DNA from: SIG701 sp045544955
GTDB taxonomy: Bacteria > Bacillota > Clostridia > Oscillospirales > CAG-272
Reading direction: 5' to 3'
DNA: 64,000 bases
Assembly (NCBI GenBank): GCA_045544955.1
Contig: JAZPZY010000041.1
Coordinates: 9,048 to 73,047, forward strand
Of the stretch, positions 58,375 to 64,000 are shown one piece after another. Numbering within the stretch: the stretch's first letter is position 1; every line of letters starts with the position of its first letter. The notes under the pieces were generated by a model. The model made no database searches and was not told where the DNA came from. It was given only the letters and a program-made list of their open reading frames with translations. The position numbers and the translations under genes were made by a program.

Positions 58375-58377
58375 CAA

Positions 58378-58414
58378 AACCGCCGAAAGTAATCTTTAAT
58401 CACTTCCGGCGGTT
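58378..58414 (+). terminator. Terminator of the XRE regulator
   Basis: AACCGCCGaAAGT/ACTTcCGGCGGTT with an 11-base loop, followed by CATTATTTG. Confidence 0.82.
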
Positions 58415-58429
58415 CATTATTTGACATAT

Positions 58430-58468
58430 AAACCTGCTTTATCGCAGGTACGCCAAGGGCATCCTTTT
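58430..58468. repeat. Right 39-bp inverted repeat of the XRE unit
   Basis: AAACCTGCTTTAT...GGGCATCCTTTT, reverse complementary (33/39) to 57311-57349. It ends 1 base before the stop codon of the minus-strand DUF4173 gene. Confidence 0.75.
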
Positions 58469-58469
58469 C

Positions 58470-60020
58470 CTAATCGTCTTCCACAAGCTTCTTTGCCCGG
58501 TGGACGGCCAGATTGAAGTTGGCAAAGCAGTCTTTCCGGCTGGAAAGATCCTGCTTTTTCCACTCCACGTATTCTTTGGCTTTCTCTGCCACCGCTTCGT
58601 TTTCATCCTCCGTAAGGGGCAGAACGTACGGCACGGCGCTGCTTGACAGATCGTACATCATGGTGACGTCTACGGTGTCCAGCTTGCCCGTTTTGTAGGC
58701 GTTCACGTTGTACCGTGCCACCAGAGCGTCCGCGTCGGAAAACAGCAGAACGCCGAAAAGAACGGTAAACGTAATGGCAAACGTGCGAAGCACGGGCAGT
58801 TTTTTCACAAACTGGGAAAGAAGGATCAGCAGAAACAGCACCGTCAGAACGGTCATGAACCAGGTGGGATACAGCCGCTTCAGGGACAGTCCGTAGGCGT
58901 CGATATACAGAATCATCTTGGACAGGGCGATGGCGATCAGCGAAAGCGTAAACAGGCACAGGGTGATGACCGCCCCTTTTATCACGGGGGATTTTCTGCC
59001 CTCTTTTCGTTTCGTAAACGTCTCCGCACACAGGATAACGAGAAGATTGATCACCGAAACCCGGCACAACTCGAAAAATCCATTCCGTGCGTATGCCGCG
59101 TAGGTGAGTCCCTGGGGACGGATACCTTCAAAGGCGGAGAGAAAATAGGACGTCTGGGAAAAGAAGAACAGGACGTAGACGAGCAGAATGGGCGTTACGG
59201 CGGCGGCGGTGAAGAGCACCGGCACGAAACGGAGCAGATCCCGGGTGGATTCGCACTGGCTTTTGGTGAGAAAATCCTTTGCCGCCCGATCCGTGTTGGC
59301 GTACAGTGCGGAGAAGCAGAGCATGGCGGCGGGGATGCCGAGACAGAAGTAGAGCAGTTCCCGGGGCAGATTTTCAAAAATACCGCTGAACAGCCGATCC
59401 GACAGATTGGCAAAGGCCCTGTCCGCCTGCAGCAGTTGGGTGAAGATCACGGCCGTGGGAAGAATGGCCGCCAGCACGCCCCCCAGTATAAGCAGCAGCT
59501 TTTTGCCGAAGGCGGTGTTTTTGGCCGCACCGGCCGGTGCCTGAAAGAGAGCACCGAGACGGGCCAAGGGCATCACCAACACGCTTTTCAGAAGATCAAA
59601 CAGGAGAAAGTCTCCCAGTTTTTCCTCGGCACGGTTGCCCGTGACGGACAGAACGGCGTACAGAAAGACGATTACCGCAAAGGCGGCGGCAAGAAACTTG
59701 ATGAATCCATTGTCCGACAGAACGAGAACGGACGAATACAAAAGGATCAGAAGAAAGGGCAGGGAGCCTTTTACCCCCACGGGCATCTTTTTTTGACGCA
59801 GATAAACGAAGCTCATGCCCGTGATTCCCGCTGTCAGAACGAAGGTGCCCAGCCCCTGGGATTCGGGTACGCAGAGAACCCACCGGGCGGCAAGATAACC
59901 GAAAACTAAAAACAGAAGGGCAAATATTCCGTCGGCGACGGTGTAGATCCGCTTTTCGGCGGTCGGTTCAGAAAAGGCTTCTTCCATGGACGGCGTGCGG
60001 TTTTCGTGGTTTTCGTTCAT
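58470..60020 (-). CDS. DUF4173 multi-pass membrane protein
   Basis: A 516-residue integral membrane protein with roughly ten to twelve hydrophobic segments. ARNGFFELCRVSVINLLVIL near residue 310 and LSKMILYIDAYGLSLKRLYPTWFM near residue 370 match the DUF4173 family of Firmicutes, whose function is unknown. The acidic N-terminus (first 25 residues) and the C-terminal soluble tail (about 435-516) face the aqueous phase. It overlaps the XRE gene upstream by 4 bases, so it is the last gene of a three-gene operon with DUF2975 and XRE proteins. Confidence 0.82.
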   Translation of the reverse strand: MNENHENRTPSMEEAFSEPTAEKRIYTVADGIFALLFLVFGYLAARWVLCVPESQGLGTFVLTAGITGMSFVYLRQKKMPVGVKGSLPFLLILLYSSVLVLSDNGFIKFLAAAFAVIVFLYAVLSVTGNRAEEKLGDFLLFDLLKSVLVMPLARLGALFQAPAGAAKNTAFGKKLLLILGGVLAAILPTAVIFTQLLQADRAFANLSDRLFSGIFENLPRELLYFCLGIPAAMLCFSALYANTDRAAKDFLTKSQCESTRDLLRFVPVLFTAAAVTPILLVYVLFFFSQTSYFLSAFEGIRPQGLTYAAYARNGFFELCRVSVINLLVILCAETFTKRKEGRKSPVIKGAVITLCLFTLSLIAIALSKMILYIDAYGLSLKRLYPTWFMTVLTVLFLLILLSQFVKKLPVLRTFAITFTVLFGVLLFSDADALVARYNVNAYKTGKLDTVDVTMMYDLSSSAVPYVLPLTEDENEAVAEKAKEYVEWKKQDLSSRKDCFANFNLAVHRAKKLVEDD

Positions 60021-60253
60021 TCGTGCTCTCCTTTCTCTTCGCCGGATTCCTCCGGCAGGTATACGAGAAGATCGGCGGGCTGGCAGTCCAGTACCCGGCA
60101 GATCTCTGCGAGGGTGGAAAATCGGATGGCTTTGGCTTTGTTGTTTTTCAGAATGGACAGATTGGCAAGGGTGATGCCCACCTTATCGGAGAGTTCCCCC
60201 AGGGAGATCTTCCGTTTTGCCATCATTACGTCCAGATTTACAAGAATCGGCAT
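60017..60253 (-). CDS. Small XRE-family regulator (YozG-like)
   Basis: A 78-residue Cro/C1-type DNA-binding protein consisting of little more than the helix-turn-helix: MAKRKISLGELSDKVGITLANLSILKNNKAKAIRFSTLAEICRVLDCQPADLL. Such proteins regularly accompany DUF2975 membrane proteins (yoaS-yozG in Bacillus). It starts 15 bases after the DUF2975 stop and overlaps DUF4173 by ATGA. It probably controls this operon, perhaps with the membrane proteins relaying a signal. Confidence 0.9.
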   Translation of the reverse strand: MPILVNLDVMMAKRKISLGELSDKVGITLANLSILKNNKAKAIRFSTLAEICRVLDCQPADLLVYLPEESGEEKGEHE

Positions 60254-60268
60254 GCGGCTCCCCCTCGC

Positions 60269-60721
60269 TTATACGGTAAAATCGTTTTCTTCTTTGATGG
60301 CGGCGGCTTCCTCGATCACGTTTTTCACCACCCGGAGGATCACGCCTAAAAACAAAGCCGCAAAGGAGAGGAGAAAGACCATGCAGTAATAAAATCCCAA
60401 AGCGAAGAAGAGCACGCTTTCCCCGACGGCACACCAGGAGAGGATCCGCAGATACGATACGCTCTGCGGCGTGAAGATCCGTCCGTCCCGCACGTTTTTG
60501 AGCAGCAGATGCAAAGCGGATACGGCGGCGAATGCCGGGATAAGTGCCCCGTAAAGAATAATAAGCGTGGGCGTGTAATACTCCGCCGGCTTCAGAAAAA
60601 CGTCCGTGAAAAAACGCAGGATCGCCGGCAGGAAAAAGACGCCGGCGAGGAGCAGGAGAAACAGAACGGCGGTGAGAATTTCCGACAGAATACAGGAGGC
60701 TTTTTTGCTGATCTTACACAT
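60269..60721 (-). CDS. DUF2975 membrane protein
   Basis: A 150-residue protein with four predicted membrane segments (ILTAVLFLLLLAGVFFLPAIL, TLIILYGALIPAFAAVSALHLL, ILSWCAVGESVLFFALGFYY, VFLLSFAALFLGVILRVV) and the DUF2975 segment NVRDGRIFTPQSVSYLRILSW. The function is unknown; the family is linked to YozG-type regulators. AAAGGA precedes the ATG and a promoter lies at 60755-60783. It is the first gene of the three-gene operon. Confidence 0.88.
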   Translation of the reverse strand: MCKISKKASCILSEILTAVLFLLLLAGVFFLPAILRFFTDVFLKPAEYYTPTLIILYGALIPAFAAVSALHLLLKNVRDGRIFTPQSVSYLRILSWCAVGESVLFFALGFYYCMVFLLSFAALFLGVILRVVKNVIEEAAAIKEENDFTV

Positions 60722-60754
60722 GAGACAAAATCCTTTCCTTGGTTTTCTGCCTAT

Positions 60755-60783
60755 ATAATACCACGGATGTTCTCGTTTGTCAA
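60755..60783 (-). promoter_or_regulatory. Promoter of the DUF2975-XRE-DUF4173 operon
   Basis: Minus strand TTGACA (60778-60783), 17-bp spacer, TATTAT (60755-60760). Confidence 0.82.
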
Positions 60784-60875
60784 TATAATTTTATCGAAAA
60801 ACGATAAATTTTTTGTTTGCCGGGAAGCAGAACGGCGAATGGCTCAATTTGTTAAAAATATGTCCCCCGTTCCTA

Positions 60876-60904
60876 TTGCGGCAGGGGAGAAAGCGTGCTA
60901 TAAT
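60876..60904 (+). promoter_or_regulatory. Promoter of the beta-propeller gene pair
   Basis: TTGCGG (60876-60881), 17-bp spacer ending TGC, TATAAT (60899-60904), an extended -10. Confidence 0.78.
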
Positions 60905-60943
60905 GCAAACAGACCCCAAAACTGTCCAAAAAGGAGATTTTTT

Positions 60944-62383
60944 ATGCTGAAGAACAAAGGCTGGGGCTACCGCCCCTATAAACCGCCGTTTTTTGACAGC
61001 GGCGATATTTACGTCTGCCGGGTAGTGCCGTCGGAGACGGCGATTCATCTGGAATGGCTTCCCTTGAATGGCGCGGCATCCTATTCCGTATACTGCCGCG
61101 TGCGCGGAGAGGACGGTTTTTCCAAAATCGGTGAGACGGCAGAAACGCAGTTTGACGTTACCGGGCTGACAACGGAGACCGATCACGAATTTTTTGTGGA
61201 GTCCGGGGAGAAAAAGAGCCGCATCCGCCTGGCTCGCACCGGTGCTGCCGTGGGTACGGTGGTGAACTATCTCCATCCCGAGGACGAGGCGTACGGATTT
61301 TCCGGTCGCTTTCTTTGCTCTCCCTCTTTTGTTCGTCATCCGGACGGATACCTGCTTTCTTCCATGGATCTGTTTGCCGGTGGCAGACCGCAGAATCTGA
61401 CCTTGATCTTCCGCTCGGATGATGACGGTGAGACCTGGCATTACGTTACGGATATTTTTCCGGCCTTTTGGGGAAAACTGTTCATTCACCGGGGCGAGGT
61501 ATATATGCTGGCTGTTTCTACCGAGTTCGGCGATCTGCTGATCGGTAAATCAAAGGACGGCATGATCTGGTCCGATCCCGTGGTGCTGATGCACGGCGGC
61601 GGCGGAAAGAACGGGCAGGCCGGCGTACATAAGAATCCGGAACCGATCGTGGAGTTTGCCGGCCGGCTCTGGAACACCATGGAGTGGGGCGAGCTGCCGC
61701 CAGACAAGCTTCATGCACCGATGGTGTTCTCTGCGCCTGTGGATGCGGATCTTCTTGATCCCTACAGCTGGACCTTTTCCGATCCTATTGAATACGATCC
61801 CAGCTGGCCCGGCGTGGCAAAGGGACCCACGGGCGGTAATATTGAAGGATGTCTGACTGTCATTGACGGAAAGCTCTATAACGTCATGCGCTATAATCTC
61901 AGACCGACGAACGATCCGCCGTACGGCCTGATCCTTTCCTTCAAGGTGGATACGGAGAATCCGGGAAATCCCCTCACCTTCGACCGGGCGATTGAATTCC
62001 CGGGCGGCAGATGTAAGTTCATCATTCGGTACGATACGGTTACGGGTAAGTATTTCTCGCTGGCTACCCGTCTTACCAACGAGCATATGGGCGGCCGCCG
62101 TCTGCTTTCGCTGATGGTATCGGACGACTGCTATGGCTGGCGCGTGGTGAAGGATATTTTGGACAGACGGAACGAAAGTGCCGCACGGGTCGGATTCCAG
62201 TATGCGGATTTCTTCTTTGAAGGAGAGGATCTTCTGTTCGTCTGCCGCACGGCGATCAATGAGCCGGACAGCTTCCACAACTCCAACTATCAGACCTTCC
62301 ACCGCATCGAAAACTTTCGGGATCTGCTGAAGGATGCCGATCCGGAGATCTTCCATGCACCGCCCCTGTCTATGTTTGAGTAA
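60944..62383 (+). CDS. Sialidase-fold beta-propeller protein, copy 1
   Basis: A 479-residue protein. Residues about 20-100 look like a fibronectin III module (AIHLEWLPLNGAASYSVYCR), followed by a six-bladed sialidase/BNR-type propeller with Asp-box-like turns (SDDDGETWHYV near residue 165, SKDGMIWSDPV near residue 205). The usual arginine-containing sialidase entry motif is not evident, so it may be a glycoside hydrolase of another kind or a binding protein. There is no signal peptide (MLKNKGWGYRPYKPPF), implying cytosolic action on imported material. ATG 60944 follows AAAGGAG; longer upstream frames lie outside the promoter. Confidence 0.75.
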   Translation: MLKNKGWGYRPYKPPFFDSGDIYVCRVVPSETAIHLEWLPLNGAASYSVYCRVRGEDGFSKIGETAETQFDVTGLTTETDHEFFVESGEKKSRIRLARTGAAVGTVVNYLHPEDEAYGFSGRFLCSPSFVRHPDGYLLSSMDLFAGGRPQNLTLIFRSDDDGETWHYVTDIFPAFWGKLFIHRGEVYMLAVSTEFGDLLIGKSKDGMIWSDPVVLMHGGGGKNGQAGVHKNPEPIVEFAGRLWNTMEWGELPPDKLHAPMVFSAPVDADLLDPYSWTFSDPIEYDPSWPGVAKGPTGGNIEGCLTVIDGKLYNVMRYNLRPTNDPPYGLILSFKVDTENPGNPLTFDRAIEFPGGRCKFIIRYDTVTGKYFSLATRLTNEHMGGRRLLSLMVSDDCYGWRVVKDILDRRNESAARVGFQYADFFFEGEDLLFVCRTAINEPDSFHNSNYQTFHRIENFRDLLKDADPEIFHAPPLSMFE

Positions 62384-62395
62384 AGGAGAATTTTT

Positions 62396-63823
62396 ATGCT
62401 GAAGAATAAAGGCTGGGGCTACCGCCCCTACAGACCGCCCTTTTTCGATTCGGGCGATATTTACGTCTGCCGGGTTGTGCCGTCGGAGACGGCCATTCAT
62501 CTGGAATGGCTGCCGCTTTCAGGCGCATCCTCCTATACTGTGTACTGCCGCGTGCGGGGCACGGAATCCTTTGCGGAAATCGGCAAAACCACCGGCACGG
62601 AATTTGACATTACCGAGCTGAAAACGGAAACGGATCACGAATTTTTCGTTCAGGTGGATGAGAAAAAGAGCCGTATCCGGCTGGCCCGCACCGGTGCCGC
62701 CGTAGGTACGGTGGTGAACTATCTTCATCCCGAGGACAAGGCGTATTCTTTTTCCGGCAACTGCCTCTGCTCGCCTTCCTTTGTCCGTCATCCGGACGGA
62801 TATCTTCTTTCCTCCATGGATCTGTTCGGCTGGAATTCGCCGCAGAATCTGACCTTGATCTTCCGATCCGACGACGACGGAAAGACCTGGCACTACGTGA
62901 CGGATATTTTTCCCGCATTCTGGGGCAAGCTGTTCATTCACCGGGGCGAGGTGTATATGGTTGCCATCTCCACCGAGTACGGCGATCTGCTTATCGGCAA
63001 ATCGAAGGACGGCATGACGTGGTCCGATCCCGTGGTGCTGATGCACGGCGGCGGAAAAAGAGGACCGGGAATGCACAAGAATCCCCAGCCGGTGGTGGAG
63101 TTTGCCGGACGGATCTGGAATTCCGTGGAATGGGGTCCCATAGACGGCAAGCACGCACCCATGGTGTTCTCCGCCCCTGTGGATGCAGATTTTCTCGATC
63201 CCTACAACTGGACCTTCACAGATCCTATTATGTATGATCCCAACTGGCCCGGCGTGGCAAAGGGACACACGGACGGCAATATGGAGGGCAACCTTACGGT
63301 AATCGATGGAAAGCTGTATAACATCATGCGCTACGGCATCGGTATGTGCAGCGATCCGCCCTACGGTTTAATTCTCTCCTTTAAGGTGGATACGGAGAAT
63401 CCGGGAAATCCCCTCACCTTTGATAGAGCCATCGAATATCCGGGCAACCGCTCCAAATTCCAGATCCATTACGACAAGGTTACGGGCAAGTATTTCTCCC
63501 TCGCCACCCGGATCACCGATCCCCGTCTTACGGACCGCCGATTACTCACGCTGATGGTATCGGACGACTGCTACGGCTGGCGCGTGGTGAAGGATATTCT
63601 GGATCGCAGAGACGCCGATCCCATGCGTGTCGGATTTCAGTACGTGGACTTCTTCTTTGAGGGGGAGGATATTCTGTTCCTCTGCCGTACGGGTGTCAAT
63701 GAGCCGGAAAATTACCACAACACCAACTATCAGACATTCCATCGCATTGAGAATTTCCGGGATCTTCTGAAGGATGCGGATCCGGAAATTTTCCATGCAC
63801 CGCCGCTGTCGGCGTTCCAGTAA
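62396..63823 (+). CDS. Sialidase-fold beta-propeller protein, copy 2
   Basis: A 475-residue paralogue of the upstream gene, with very high identity over the whole length (same MLKNKGWGYRPY start, FRSDDDGKTWHYVTDIFPAF, RIENFRDLLKDADPEIFHA). Differences concentrate in loops near residues 130 (DLFGWNSP), 230 (shortened Gly-rich loop HGGGKRGPG) and 320 (YGIGMCSD). It starts 12 bases after copy 1 with its own AAAGGAG and shares its transcript. A tandem duplication with diverging loops suggests two related substrates or a heteromer. No signal peptide. Confidence 0.75.
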   Translation: MLKNKGWGYRPYRPPFFDSGDIYVCRVVPSETAIHLEWLPLSGASSYTVYCRVRGTESFAEIGKTTGTEFDITELKTETDHEFFVQVDEKKSRIRLARTGAAVGTVVNYLHPEDKAYSFSGNCLCSPSFVRHPDGYLLSSMDLFGWNSPQNLTLIFRSDDDGKTWHYVTDIFPAFWGKLFIHRGEVYMVAISTEYGDLLIGKSKDGMTWSDPVVLMHGGGKRGPGMHKNPQPVVEFAGRIWNSVEWGPIDGKHAPMVFSAPVDADFLDPYNWTFTDPIMYDPNWPGVAKGHTDGNMEGNLTVIDGKLYNIMRYGIGMCSDPPYGLILSFKVDTENPGNPLTFDRAIEYPGNRSKFQIHYDKVTGKYFSLATRITDPRLTDRRLLTLMVSDDCYGWRVVKDILDRRDADPMRVGFQYVDFFFEGEDILFLCRTGVNEPENYHNTNYQTFHRIENFRDLLKDADPEIFHAPPLSAFQ

Positions 63824-63830
63824 TAAAGAC

Positions 63831-63865
63831 CCGGGACTGTTCCATCTGAACAGTCCCGGCTTTTT
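63831..63865 (+). terminator. Terminator of the beta-propeller pair
   Basis: Perfect 12-bp stem CCGGGACTGTTC/GAACAGTCCCGG with loop CATCT, followed by CTTTTTG. Confidence 0.92.
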
Positions 63866-63875
63866 GTATTATGAA

Positions 63876-63898
63876 AACCCCGCCATAGTGGCGGGGTT
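63876..63898. terminator. Second hairpin after the propeller pair
   Basis: Perfect 10-bp stem AACCCCGCCA/TGGCGGGGTT with a 3-base loop; no T-run on the plus strand (CAAAAG), though the minus strand reads into TTTTCATAATAC. It may terminate transcription coming from beyond the window. Confidence 0.55.
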
Positions 63899-63935
63899 CA
63901 AAAGAGGCTATAGCCGGTGAGTATAGACAGAAAAA

Positions 63936-63993
63936 CTCCGATTGTGTAAAATAAGGAAGACCTGCCAGTCAAAACCAAACAACACAATCGGAG
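63936..63993 (+). other. Leader of an unseen gene with a 12-bp inverted repeat; possible insertion-sequence end
   Basis: CTCCGATTGTGT (63936-63947) and ACACAATCGGAG (63982-63993) are perfect inverted repeats 34 bases apart. The second arm contains a strong ribosome site (GGAGG) with ACATTA to the window end, so a start codon may lie at the next bases. The GATTGTGTAAAATA sequence recalls ends of IS256-type elements, but the transposase is outside the window. Confidence 0.3.
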
Positions 63994-64000
63994 GACATTA

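Overview
The window reads as a chromosomal segment of an uncultured Gram-positive anaerobe of the class Clostridia, with moderately high GC (roughly mid-50s by eye). The evidence is the set of sigma-A promoters (TTGACA/TTTACA-17-TATAAT), AGGAGG-type ribosome sites, AddAB instead of RecBCD, a DUF1292 protein, split transketolase, many lipoproteins with a Firmicutes lipobox, and intergenic repeats of a kind common in gut Clostridia. I cannot name the species.

Layout. 1-9.2 kb: a carbohydrate-catabolic operon (Gfo/Idh/MocA oxidoreductases, TIM-barrel isomerase, GH78 rhamnosidase, GH20-like hexosaminidase, two substrate-binding lipoproteins). 9.4-13 kb: tRNA-Ser(GCU), split transketolase, and a HAD phosphatase fused to a UPF0340 domain. 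12.8-14.4 kb (minus): amidohydrolase and arylamine N-acetyltransferase. 14.5-28.8 kb: RNA-modification and housekeeping genes (cysteine desulfurase, MnmE, RlmH, MnmG, RsmG) interleaved with lipoproteins, a DUF1292 gene, a candidate structured RNA, and a sugar-type island (two Gfo/Idh/MocA oxidoreductases divergent from an AraC regulator and a LarA-like protein). 28.9-43.7 kb: the most striking region, seven paralogous substrate-binding lipoproteins with no ABC permease or ATPase gene, interrupted by one wall/membrane-anchored protein and a NagA-like/NagB-like pair. 43.9-49.3 kb: AraC regulator, a membrane-bound MerR regulator with its own 19-bp-spacer promoter, a CPA2 antiporter, an alkaline-phosphatase-fold protein and class II aldolase. 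49.5-57.3 kb: QueG-like iron-sulfur protein, AddB, AddA. 57.3-58.5 kb: a small AT-rich unit (XRE regulator plus a MITE) bounded by 39-bp inverted repeats. 58.5-60.7 kb (minus): DUF2975, XRE and DUF4173 operon. 60.9-63.8 kb: two tandem sialidase-fold beta-propeller proteins without signal peptides. The last 65 bases hold an inverted repeat and a ribosome site for a gene beyond the edge.

How it fits together. The lipoproteins, cytosolic-looking glycosidases, sugar oxidoreductases, amino-sugar enzymes and beta-propellers suggest a glycan or glycoside scavenging lifestyle in which many extracellular binding proteins with slightly different pockets feed a few transporters encoded elsewhere. Each array lipoprotein usually has its own promoter and is insulated by a terminator hairpin, and the gaps are filled with a modular family of palindromic repeats. 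The candidate novel systems are (i) the orphan binding-protein array with individually marked promoters, (ii) the composite A-B-A' intergenic repeat, and (iii) the inverted-repeat-bounded XRE unit.
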